NCBI GenBank assembly: GCA_021018995.1
Contig: CM037589.1
Span: 9,129,001-9,193,000, forward strand
DNA length: 64,000 nt
Direction of reading: 5' to 3'
Source of the DNA: Chloranthus sessilifolius
Lineage: Eukaryota > Streptophyta > Magnoliopsida > Chloranthales > Chloranthaceae
Position numbers and translations under genes: made by a program
The notes under the pieces: model-generated
What the model was told of the DNA's origin: nothing
Database searches by the model: none
The model's input: only the letters and a program-made list of their open reading frames with translations
Shown here: positions 53,467-64,000 of the stretch, piece by piece
Numbering within the stretch: the stretch's first letter is position 1
How the letters are laid out: the number at the start of each line of letters is the position of its first letter

Positions 53467-55806
53467 ATGGAGGCAATTCCATCCCAGTCTATGCTTTCCT
53501 TCTCATCAAGCATAAGGTATATTTCTTCTCTTTCTTATGTTCTGGTTTTTCTATAATTATTAGGTCATAATTTGTATATAAATACAGGGATATTGGGTGA
53601 TTATGGGGGTGTTATTATTACATTTTTCTCTTCTTTTTTTTGTATAATTTCTCTCAGTAAAACCAAAGTATTTGGAAACACTTATGTACCAAAGGTTAGA
53701 ATCAATGGAAGAAGAGTAGAAGTGGTTTCTCTTGGTATGTTGGCACCCAGAAAGTTCATGCAGAGGAGGAGGAAAGTGGAAGTATTTAAGGATGCAGCTG
53801 ATGAAGCTGATCAGAAGAACTGGAGGAAGATGATGAGAGAAATTGATGAATCAGATTCTGCCGTATTGATCCTAAGAAGCCACAGGATTAAAGGTCAGGA
53901 TCTCCCTAGAGACCTTGTTCTGGGTACCCTTGTAAGATTCAAGCAGCTAAAGAAATGGAACACTGTTAGTGAGGTACTTAAACTCTATTTTCTGTTTTTC
54001 TTTATTTTTATTAATGAAGTGGTTATTTTTTGCTACTTTGTTGAATTTGTAGAATATCATAGACCTAACTCAACCTCACAAAACCGGCTTTTAAGGTGAG
54101 GTTTGCCCAGGTTTATATATAGCCCAAGGCCATTGACCCCGGTGATGTGAGACTATCTATCACGCCCCGAAATCCAATACACCGCAAACTTCGGTGTGTG
54201 AGCAAATTCAATAATCAAAACAGAACTAAAGGTTAAACAAAACACCTAACCAGATATTTCATTCATAATCTCAAAAGAAGGGTACATCATTGTTACAGAT
54301 CATTGTTCATCGTGAATACTATTACAATTCAAAAGTCCCTGACATCCAACACAAAACCTTACTAACTCCTTGGCTGATTCTAACTCAAAAGATCTCCCAA
54401 CGTCTCTGCTTGAGGAGATGCCTAAAGGTTAACTCGATTCGCCACTGAAATATTAGCAACAGGAGTGAGATAAACTCAACAAATGGTCCCTTAATAATAT
54501 TTAGTAATCTATGTTATTCATTTATGAGCATTCCTTTGATTTCAATAGAGGTTGTATATATGTGCATTTTCACTATTTTATTCTCAAAACATTGCATTTG
54601 CAGTTATCATTAACTAGGAAATGAGATATATGCATAAAAGAACATGAAGTTTTTCTTTGAAAGGAAAATAAAATAAATAACTTAATTTCAGTGGCTACAC
54701 ATTTATAAGTGTAGGTTCTACTACTATAGTACCGGATCCATGACACAACCACATGTGACCCTTTTAGACTTTACCTCCGTTCAGGTGGTCCTTATCACAT
54801 CACATTACATATGTGAATTTCACACCTTACCGTGGCAAGTCAGTAGACAATATGTAATTCATATGAGGAAGCACTAACACGGACATTCTTTCCAACCTAT
54901 GCCTGCCCGACGGAGGATCCACACAAGAAATATCATGTACTTATATCGATGCACAACATATGCAGTAGAAAATTATTTGTTCAAAAGTTGATGCCTTCTA
55001 TAATCAAGATAGTATTCATGATGCTTTTTGAAAAGAAATAAATACTATGATCAATCCATTTTCATAATCATTTTCTCTTTCTACCAGTTTATGATAAAAT
55101 CATGCGATAACTATGCTTGCTCATGTGCTCAAATATATGACACGCCGTCAAGAATCAATTACGATTAGCTTCATACTGGGATCTCAATTATCAATCATGA
55201 TTGTGTAGAGATAAAAGAATAAGTTCTTATATATGTACACTAGCATATTTATAATATCAACACACAGCAATGCGAGGCAATTGTATCACACTACCTAAGG
55301 GTTTCAATTCATAATTATAGGGTTGTATTTACGTAGTACTAATTAATTATACAAAATCGGGTGATAAGGGTAGGTCACTTGCCTTGATATGCACTTGGCT
55401 TGATATGCGCTTCCTTGGTGATTGCGATGGGAGTAGTTGAAGTTCGGGTTGTTCAACGTGTTGCCTGCATGAGAACAAAGGTGTGTTAGCGTTAAGCGAT
55501 GACTCGACGAAAGAGTTGGATGAATACACGAGAGAATGAGTGAGAGGTTGAGTTGGTTCACAGGAAGGTTAGCCAACAAGGTCTCGATCGGGATGGGCCG
55601 AGTTTCGTAATAAATAAAATATATTTTATAGTACTATGGCTGAGATGAAACTTAATATATAAATATTTTCCTAACATATTTCATAATCGATTAATGGCCC
55701 AAAAATGTTCCTAACAACATATGGGTTATAAACTCCTATATTTTTAATAGCAAAAATAAGATAAAATAAAATAACAGGTCTTTAAAATAATAATTATAAT
55801 ATGAGC

Positions 55807-55862
<56 letters not shown>

Positions 55863-58800
55863 TTTTATATCATTATTATATATACATTTGTGAAATAAAA
55901 TAAAATAATAGGGTTTTAGGGTCACTGGTTGTTGTAAAATAGGGAAGAATGGGTATATAGTTTTTATACCATATATAATGTTTTCATATATATAAAATAA
56001 AAATAAAAAGGGCAAACTTTTATGATCAAAGGTCTGTGACAGAACAGAGATGAAGAATGGTTGTGGGTTGAATATGGCACGGGAGAGACAAAGGTGTATT
56101 GGTGGAGAAGAGAAGGGAAAAACACAGAAAAAGGGGAAATAAATTTCGTCGTTGGGTTCGGCACTGCCGTCAACAGAGTTAACGGCTATTGTGATCGCGA
56201 TGGCTAACGGTGGTCACGAGGGCGCGCCTAGTAGTGAGTGTCTCGCGAGTATCGAAATGGACGTCAACGATCGCTCCGATGATTGTCGCCGGAGATTGAG
56301 CCGACCAGAATAAAAGGAAAAGAGAAGATGAAGGAGAAGAGAAGAGGCGAGAGCCTTACCAGAGGTTTCTTTGGAGTGTGGAGGAAACAAGGACTGTTGA
56401 CTCCAATTTATAACAAGAGAGGGATTGTGGTGCCGTGAAGAGGAGTGGTGCCGTGACGCAAGCGAGCCTGTCGTCGGGACGGCGCCGGATTGCAGCACCA
56501 TATCAAGCCCCATCCTGTTGCAGCGGGATTTCATGTTTAAACTTTCGATTTCAGCGGATGGGACAGGGGAAAGAGTTTGATGCTGAGCAGGGCAACAAGA
56601 GAGTTATATGGGGGTTTTGGTTGGGTCTAGCATGGGCCTGGTTTGGGCTAAGAAATGGGACGGGTCTGGCAGGTTGGGTCCTCACACTATCGCTCAGAAT
56701 TAAGGGAAGATTGTCCTGTGAATTATAAGTATGGATTTTGTATGATTTTATTCACCAAATTGGTGGACAAATATAATATTGGTTCTGTATTTAAGAGAAA
56801 AATGTTTTTAGAATATTTTAATATCGATTTTAGGAAGTTGGCCTTTTTCTTTTTTGATAAATAAGGTGAGCTTGAACCTGCGACCTTGAGGAAAGTTGTT
56901 GATCTTATTTGAGACCTTTAGAAGGACATTTGAGGTTAATATGACACTTCACTATGATGATGATGACTTGTTTATTTGTTCTAATAAGTAACAATTTTGT
57001 ATTAAATATAGAAGTCATTCTGTTTCATAATTTGCCATCGTCGATGGAACTATCTAGTTCTTTGTACCTCATTACTAGTTCAATCGGAGAGGTTGATACC
57101 GTTTAAGGTGTATTTGTTGCACGAAAGGACAATGAGCTGTATATATATAGGATCCTGGGAAGGTACTCCAGTGGAGTACCTTCACCATACTCCAAGGTCC
57201 ACATTGAGCTCCATGTGGAGCAAGGTTGCGGTGTTTAGATCATTTCAAAAAAAAAAATTCAAAACATCTCCACCGTGTATTTTTTAGGCTTAAATCTGGA
57301 TCATTCAATCACAGTCAAAATTGACTTTCAATTTTAAAATTCAGTTTTGAATTTTCTTTCCTTCTAAATTGATCCATACAGCCTGCTGGAGCTCCACCAT
57401 ACACCACAACAGTGTTTTGAGGCACCACGTGGAGTGATATTGGAGTACCTATCTTGTGTACTCCACTGGGGTACCTTCACCTTTTCCATATATATATTGG
57501 TGAGGCTCATGTGAATTTTGAGCGGATTTCTCTACAATTGTGCGTCTTTTTTCTATGGAAGAAATATATTTTAATTGTAAAAGAAAAGGTACAATGATAG
57601 ATCCAAGGGGGACCATCGTCAACTGTAAATCATTGAGATGCCACTCGGTGTTGAAATATTGATGGCTGAGGTTTTTAGGTCATCTTATCCCTGTTAACTA
57701 AGAAAAGGCAAAACAATTGCGAAAAACTATAAGCTTGATCTAAAATGGGTTACTTTTGCAAACAATGGATTGTTTATATCCTGGTTTACCACCTTGGTAT
57801 TGGAGCCTGTATTGTTCAGCTCCACTACCAGTGCATCTTATCCGAAAAATTCCATATTTTTTTTATGTATTGAATTATTCAACATAGATGTGAAAATGGG
57901 CTCAGATCAATTTTTTTCGCCAATCCAGACCAATTTATGCTGAGACATATTGGAAGATATATCTAGGTATTGTCTGATATTTTAATTCCTGGTTTATATT
58001 TCCAATGATGGTGGAACTTGGAAGTTGCCAACGATGAAGAAGCATTTGAATTACTATTTGATGTTGTTGGTTTTTTTTTTCATTAACTTCTTTTCTGTTA
58101 GATTCTTGAATGGCTCAGATGTCAGCACTGGTGGGACTTCAGTGAGATGGATTTTCTGATGCTTATTACAGCGTATGGGAAGCAAGGAGATTTCAACAAG
58201 GCGGAAAAGATTTTAAGCTATATGAACAAGAATGGCTACCCGCCAAGTGTGATCTCCCACACTGCCCTGTTGGAAGCATATGGAAAAGCAGGCCAATACA
58301 ACAAGGCAGAAGCAATATTCCGAAGGATGCAGTCATCTGGCCCTGAACCATCGGCAGTAACATATCAAATAATGCTTAAAATATTTGTTGAGGTAATATT
58401 CCTTCCAACTTGAGTATATACTTCTGATATTCTCTCGACACTTGTTCGAATCCATTTCCATATTTTCTCCTATTAATTTCTGTTCAAATCAAACTTTAAG
58501 CATGGTTATTGACAGAAGTACTGGTAAAAAGGCTATTAATTAGGAACTTGACCGAGCCAATTTGGTTTATGCAGCATCGAGTCCCCACTCCTATTTAATA
58601 ATATATGGTCTCAGTCCATGCATTAAAACACTGGTTGGTACCGAATCAGACCGGTACAATTTTTTTCAAGGGTTAATAGCACCTGGTATCAACACTTTAA
58701 ATGTGTATTGTCTAGCCATTAATATATATATATATATATTAAAATTTGGGTGGTCAATGTTGACATTTTTCTGTGAATTAGGTTGTTTCTTTTGCATTAT

Positions 58801-61800
58801 CATATTCCTTTCCTTTTTGGAAGTTTATGTTAATATCTAATAAAGGCGAATGGGGGGTTACTGTAGGGAGAGAAATATAAAGAAGCTGAAGCAATTTTTG
58901 AAAGCCTTTTGACTGACGAGAAATCACCTTTCAAGCCTGACCAGAAAATGTTCCATATGATGATTTATATGCATAGAAAAGCTGGAAATTACGATCAAGC
59001 TCGTAAACTATTTGCACAGATGGTTGATAGAGGAATCCCCCAGACTACAGTTACTTTTAACAGCCTAATGTCCTTCGAGAACAATTACAAGGAGGTGTCA
59101 AATATTTACGACCAGGTACAACGTAAAACACTAGCATCGTTAAGATATGATTTTTTTTATTTCTCCATGAAATTTGTCAAACTGTTTCGTTGTAATTCCT
59201 CACACCTAAATGCAAATATGATTTATATTAATCTGCCTCTCCAAGAAGTTCTGAATGGTGATCTCAATACATGAAGTGTAGGCAGTACTCACCCCTATTT
59301 GATTGCTTCATCATTTACTATATTAATGTTGTTGAGGGCGATTCCCTTGCTTGCCTAGGCTCTAGGTAAACTCAATTGACCACAACTAGGCAGTTGCCTA
59401 GGCAAGACTTTGACCTTGCATGGTTGCAAAGAACCGAGGAGCCTATTTGGAAGATCTCTTCAGTCATTTGCTACCCAAAGCGACTTTTTTTAGCTTGAGT
59501 AACCATGATTCTTAAACTGTGGGTGTGCGCATATCCATGAAAAAAAAAAGCCTTTTAATCACTGGATTAATCCGTGGGACTCGAGCAATGCTAATCTTGT
59601 GCTTAATTAATGCCTCTTGTATGCTCAATGCTAATATTTCTAGCTGACAACATCCAAATATACACATGCAAAATGTGCATGTGCACACAGCGACACACAC
59701 GCACCTGCATCTGCACACGATTAGTGCTCAAGAAATTCTTGGATCTGATGGATGAAAAGATATTCAATATAGAATTTTTTCTGGTTCTTCAAGCTATTTT
59801 TGAGGATTATATTCATCATGTTCTTTATTTTTATTTTTTCGTTTTTAATATTCATCTTATTCTGAAGTGAATGTTCTTGCATAGATGCAAAGAGCCGGTC
59901 TTCAACCTGATGTTGTGAGCTATGCCCTCCTCATTAGTGCTTATGGGAAGGCCAGAAGGGAAGAAGAAGCACTAGCAGTTTTTGAGGAGATGTTGGATGC
60001 CCGTGTTAGGTGTGTAGACACTCGATGAAAATTTATTTTTAACTTGTGCTATATCAGTCTCTGTTGTTCTAAACATGGAATCAACTTATAAACCGGTCTT
60101 TAAATTCCTGAGTTTGGCTCAACTAAGTCAATGACTCTTGATGAAGCTGTTATCAATATTTCAACCTTGAGGTCGCATGTTCAATACCGGCTTACCCATC
60201 TAAAACAAATAAATTGAAGCTGTTATCAATGTTGACTGAGTATCATCGACTAAGCCTTTTTTTTAAAAAAATTGTTATTTGGAGTCAGTATTTTGATACA
60301 AACCTAGTCAAGTCAGTTTCCCAGAGTTTCTAAAAAGAAATGACAGATATCAATCAATTGGGAATGAAAGAACTCCTCTTCGGTGAACTAATGGCAACCT
60401 ACGAACAGTGTTGCATAGACACTTGGCATGGGTGCCAAGTGTGAAGGTGTCGTAGATGTTTGGCACGCCAATTTCTAAATATTCCAATACGGCTGCACGG
60501 TTTTAAGCAAAATAAAAAATTTAAAAGAATTGAAGGGACATCTTAGAGAGCCAATTGAGATATATAGTGAAAAGATACATAATGTGTATCATGAATCTAA
60601 CTAAAAGTATACTATATTATATAAATTGTTTTTTATTTTATAAGTTACTAAACTTTACACAATTTTTATATATATATATATAAAACGACAGTTTATTTTA
60701 TTGTGCCAAAATGTGGAACATTTTGATGGTATTATGTGGTATATTCATGCATGTCTAGAAGTGTCGTGCTGTGTTGAGGAGTGTCCAAGTGCCACCAAGT
60801 GTCAGCATGTGTCCAAATGCCACCAAGTGTCGGCACGGCATAAATCCCAAAAGTAGAAGTGCCTAATAATTATTCAACTAACAAATTTCTTAACATCATT
60901 TGTAACATCTCTAAAATTAAATCTTCTTTTTATCATAAAAACCTAATTCCTCCCTTCCACTGGTCTCGAGCTTGGGTTAAGTCCCTGACCTCATTGTTAC
61001 AATACACAGTTCACAATCACCAGGCCTAAGGATATAATTTTTTTTTTTTGGTCGGGTTACATAGTTTTTAATCAAACATGTTGGAGAAGGGGCATTACGT
61101 CCTACCTCACTGGCAAGATATGTTACCGTTGGGGACCTTTGTTTTCTTGATGAATTGGATAGCCTGCTTATGAACCACTAACCCTTCCACTGGGGGTGAG
61201 TGTCTGGCTCGCCTTTGGTTGCCTTTTGGGTAGGTTGAGGGGGTCTTTTTGGTGTTTTCTGCTTCCTTTGGGTAGTCTTTCACTGCCTCTTTTCTGGTTT
61301 GTATCTCTTTCTTTTGCTTTTAATGAATTGCTTTGTTACCAATAAAAAATAAATTAAAAAATGTCACCATGTCCATTTGGCTAGGCTCATACAGTTGATA
61401 CACTATATAACTAGCAAAATGTGTAGCCTCTTGTAAATAATTAACAAAACTGGTTGGTGACAGGCTTCCTGATTTCTTGACATCAAAGACCAATTTCTTT
61501 ATTACTCATTTTCTTTTTCAATGAAGTTATTGTTGGTTTCTAGTTTTGAAAATATTAAGTAGATTCCTTAATAGCCTCTCCGAGTTGAAATTACTTGATC
61601 AAGGCTTGTGTGAAGTCATAAAACGCAAATAATTTGACCCTTAGAGCATAAATATTTCATATTCAGAGAGCTTAATTGGAATCCTTGGTCCAGTTTTGAG
61701 TCATTGGAACCTAGGCCGCCATGGAATCCAAGTAAATTTTCAAGTTTTGAGACTTTGATTTCACTTCCTCATCATGCAAATAGCCCTGATATGCAAGCCT

Positions 61801-62980
61801 TTTTCATCACTGTTTAAATAATTGGGATCCATTCTCAATTGAAGGATTTTAAGTTCGATTAAGCTGAATCAGTGAACATCTCTCTATTTCTGTGAAGTGT
61901 TGAAGTTCGAACTTGGTACTCAAAGTCTGTAAATTGTTGAAATTTGGACTTGTTACTCATAAGGCAGCCAAATCTAGTGTACTTGCCCATCATCTGAGCA
62001 AGTCAATGAGTTTTTGAAACATAGGATTCACATGGATAATTTGACTAAAGTAGTTAAAACTTAAAAATGCGTGCTTATATGAAGACCTGGGCACAGAGTC
62101 TAGAGACAACCGGCTACAGTACAATTCTTGGTATTTGTAATGAATGATTATGATTAATAAATTTTGTTGTTTTTATCAGGCCAACACGCAAAGCTTATAA
62201 CATTTTGCTTGATGCTTTCGCGATTTCTGGAATGGTGGAACAAGCCCGGACCGTATTCAAGAGTATGAGAAGAGACAAGTCCGTAGCATTTCCTTTCTAT
62301 TTATTAATCTGGCAGAGAATAGATGCCATCCAGTTTCATGGTTTTACCTCTTTTTTTTCCACAGGTTCACTCCTGACCTCTGTTCTTATACTACGATGCT
62401 ATCTGCTTATGTCAATGCACCAGACATGGAAGGAGCTGAAAAATTCTTCAGACGGCTGAAACAAGATGGTTTCAAACCCAATGTTGTGACCTATGGGACA
62501 CTGTTGAAAGGATATGCAAAGGCGAATAATCTAGTGAAGATGATGGAAATATATGAAGAAATGCGGATGCAAGGGATTGAGGTTAACCAGACCATCTTTA
62601 CCACTATCATGGATGCCCATGGTAAGAACATGGATTTTGGGAGCGCTGTAGTCTGGTTCAAAGAAATGGAGACTTGCGGATTTGCACCTGACCAGAAAGC
62701 AAAGAACATCCTTCTATCTTTGGCACAAACAGTGGAAGAACAGAAGGAAGCCAACAAGCTTGTGGGTAATTCTGTTGGTGATATCCAAGGAGGAAATGCT
62801 AGTGAGCTTTCTGAATTTGATGATGAGGTTGATGATGATGACGATGATGACGATGATGATGATGATGATGATGATGAAGGAGAGGAGAAATTTATTTCTT
62901 TTGAGGAATCAGTACTTGTCAATGGTAATTACCCACTGAATTTGGAAGATAAAGAAACTACAGTTACTAATGCTATATAG
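53467..62980 (+). CDS. Chloroplast-type PPR protein, related to Arabidopsis At3g59040
   Basis: Pentatricopeptide proteins bind organelle RNA and act in splicing, stability or translation. Exons: 53467-53516, 53658-53973, 58102-58392, 58867-59115, 59885-60009, 62180-62278, 62365-62980; sum 1746 bases, 581 residues. The start has a Ser-rich transit-type leader (MEAIPSQSMLSFSSS), in line with plastid import. The body carries SLGMLAPRKFMQRRRKVEVF, VLGTLVRFKQLKKWNTVSE, then a series of 35-residue P-type repeats (for example YQIMLKIFVEGEKYKEAEAI, SYALLISAYGKARREEEAL, TYGTLLKGYAKANNLVKMME). Residues 533-547 are 15 consecutive Asp, followed by EGEE. No E, DYW or SMR domain. Order and length match At3g59040 from memory (I believe also called PPR287). 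Intron 2 is 4.1 kb because of inserted repeats. The start has no in-frame alternative nearby. Confidence 0.95.
53974..54157. other. PPR intron 2, sequence left of the LTR-like insertion
   Basis: It contains ACCTAACTCAACCTCACAAA and GGTGAGGTTTGCCCAGG, a motif widespread in plant repeats, so the insertion at 54158 landed inside an older repeat. The 175-codon open frame 53572-54099 runs through the exon 2 donor and is not the real gene model. Confidence 0.55.
54158..56686 (+). mobile_element. LTR-like insertion (possible solo LTR), 2.5 kb, 5-bp TSD, in PPR intron 2
   Basis: CTATC occurs directly before (54153-54157) and after (56687-56691). The left end TATCACGCCCCGAAAT resembles a mutated TGTCACGCCCC start and the right end is GGGTCCTCACA. 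There is no protein domain. It includes (TA)n at 55808-55860 and a GC-richer tail (56180-56690). A canonical TG start is missing, and orientation is a guess. Confidence 0.6.
56692..57149. other. PPR intron 2, spacer
   Basis: Nothing recognised besides AT-rich sequence. Confidence 0.4.
57150..57487. mobile_element. (TA)n-associated MITE, copy 3, in PPR intron 2
   Basis: It lies between short TA runs (57140-57149 and 57488-57497). The left end GGAAGGTACTCCAGTGGAGT and the right end read backwards GTGAAGGTACCCCAGTGGAG are inverted. The right terminus ACCTTTTCC is shared with the copies at 8209 and 22658. Confidence 0.7.
57498..58101. other. PPR intron 2, 3' part
   Basis: Non-coding. It ends in a T-rich tract and CTGTTAG at 58101, the acceptor of exon 3. 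Confidence 0.5.
60010..61185. other. PPR intron 5, with local repeats
   Basis: GTGCCAAGTGT/AAGTGCCACCAAGTGTC words are repeated at about 60430-60445 and 60780-60840. (TA)n at 60668-60682. No coding exon. Confidence 0.45.
61190..61372 (+). mobile_element. Truncated LINE 3' end in PPR intron 5
   Basis: A GT-rich UTR with TTTTGCTTTTAATGAATTGC and TTTGTTACCAATAAAAAATA, followed by A-rich sequence, resembles the 3' terminus of plant L1 elements. Coding parts are absent. Confidence 0.5.
61373..62179. other. PPR intron 5, 3' part
   Basis: Non-coding. It ends in GTTTTTATCAG, the exon 6 acceptor. Confidence 0.45.
62831..62875 (+). repeat. (GAT)n coding microsatellite in the PPR gene
   Basis: 15 GAY codons in a row (two GAC, the rest GAT) encode the Asp tract. 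Its complement produces a spurious poly-Ser open frame on the minus strand. Confidence 0.97.
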
Positions 62981-63450
62981 CATGAGTTTTGTATCATAGT
63001 GACTTCTGTTTCTTGATTCTCTCTTCGATAAACTCAATCAAAGATGTTTTCTTTTCTTTTCTATTTTTTTTTTTTTTAAATTAGTACAAATTCTATAATT
63101 TCATCAAGAGAAATGAGAGGCTGAGCAACCGAAAAGGAAAGAAAAGGAACAACACAAAATAAATCACGATTAAGAGAATGGAAAAAGTAAAAGGTGAAAT
63201 CAGTGGCACGAGGACCGCTCCCACAAACCCGAATCAAAGTCGTTTTCCGACTACTTTTTTTTTTCAATGGATTTTTTAGCTTAGAAAAACACTTCTTAAC
63301 CTGAGAACCACCCCCCTTTTCTATCTGTCCTGGTGAGGAACAGAAGCTTTATTACAGGATCTGATAAAACTGCCCATAGAATTTACGATACATTTGAATG
63401 GTTGGGTAGGAGCATGTGACGACCCAGACTCACATGCTACAATATCATTC
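62981..63450 (+). other. PPR 3' UTR and downstream flank
   Basis: Follows the TAG stop. T11 and A/T-rich tracts; no clear polyadenylation signal. Confidence 0.4.
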
Positions 63451-63452
63451 AT

Positions 63453-63663
63453 GTAGCAGTGCGCACGGCGGAAGATATTATCCGGTTCTCGGCTTAAGTC
63501 CCTTCCCTAGTTTTTGTTCCTAGCACGGGTTTAAGTCCCCACCCAGAACGCGTCATCTGTGTATCAGAGTGCACAACAAAAGATATTGTTCGGTTCTTAG
63601 CTTGAGTCCCCTCTTGAGTTTTGTTTCTGGCATGGGCTTAAGTTCACATTCAGAACGCATCAT
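63453..63663. repeat. Tandem repeat of about 108 bases, LTR-type sequence
   Basis: GTAGCAGTGCGCACGGCGG...CAGAACGCGTCAT (63453-63556) and GTATCAGAGTGCACAACAA...CAGAACGCATCAT (63561-63663) are diverged copies. TCCGATGTGGGATTATTATA and GATATCATTCGAGCATTCAT follow, motifs seen in LTR-like plant repeats. Confidence 0.7.
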
Positions 63664-64000
63664 GACAGGTAGTGTCTGCAATCACATATAGCTTATGATC
63701 AAAACTTTTTCCTGTCCGATGTGGGATTATTATAATCCTCCTTCCTTGTAAAAGAGTTGTTCTCGGCTTTGATATCATTCGAGCATTCATATATAGTCCA
63801 CGGTCAGAACTTTTTCCTATCCGACAGAATAGCCCCTCCGCATGCCTAAGATCTTAATTTCTTTCTTAAACTCCGGAGCAGAGATATAGCATGACACATA
63901 CGAAGCCTAACTAAATTATGATTGCTCAGTATAAATACTATCTACTATTATTTAAAATTTATCAACTTATTAATGTCCGGACGAAATCAAGAAATCACCT
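63664..64000. other. Window end, repeat-like sequence
   Basis: TATAGCTTATGATCAAAACTTTTTCCTGTCCGA-type sequence occurs twice, in diverged form (63684 and 63793). No gene. Confidence 0.4.

Noticed and set aside
53572-54099. 175-codon frame taken as a complete gene
   Set aside because: It contains PPR exon 2 but starts in intron 1 and runs through the GT donor at 53974; the spliced model is clearly better.
62491-62922. 143-codon minus-strand frame with a long Ser run
   Set aside because: It is the complement of the PPR exon 7 Asp tract and coding sequence; no independent evidence.

Overview
The window looks like nuclear DNA from a flowering plant. It is AT-rich, has only three intact-looking protein genes in 64 kb, all on the + strand and all split by GT-AG introns (one GC-AG), and is crowded with plant-type transposable elements. 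The protein families, the intron sizes (up to 4.1 kb) and the density of MITEs, Helitron, L1-type LINE and LTR debris fit an angiosperm with a medium or large genome. I cannot name the species from sequence alone.

Layout. (1) 1-9703: the 3' part of an ALIS gene (LEM3/CDC50 family, the subunit of P4-ATPase lipid flippases). Four exons are inside the window; the N-terminal exons lie to the left. Its introns carry several MITEs. (2) 9.7-42.7 kb: a transposon-rich intergenic block. It holds a three-level nest at 15.9-20.1 kb (CACTA-type MITE, then a hAT-like element, then a deleted Ty3/gypsy chromovirus), a decayed Helitron with a second Helitron end nearby, many foldback MITEs, a promoter-plus-start fragment of an MRD1/RBM19-like RNA-binding protein gene, a large foldback broken by a CACTA MITE, and a decayed L1-type LINE (about 33-40.2 kb) that contains a 1.6-kb LTR-like insertion with a tandem palindrome array. 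(3) 42.7-48.3 kb: a complete polyamine oxidase gene of the peroxisomal PAO2/3/4 type, 10 coding exons, 489 residues. (4) 48.3-53.4 kb: MITE-rich spacer. (5) 53.4-63.0 kb: a complete chloroplast-type PPR gene, 7 coding exons, 581 residues, whose second intron has been enlarged by a 2.5-kb LTR-like insertion and a (TA)n-associated MITE. (6) 63.0-64.0 kb: downstream repeat sequence.

The three genes have unrelated jobs (lipid flippase subunit, polyamine back-conversion, organelle RNA metabolism) and there is no sign of an operon-like or cluster logic. What is unusual here is the transposon record. Several MITE families can be defined from this window alone, with target-site duplications readable by eye: 9 bp (Mutator-like), 8 bp (hAT-like), 3 bp (CACTA and Tourist-like) and insertion inside (TA)n tracts. 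I found no sign of a wholly new gene system; the most novel-looking items are the CAATCGATTG array upstream of an LTR-type TATA box, the (TA)n-nested MITE family and the MRD1 gene-fragment copy.
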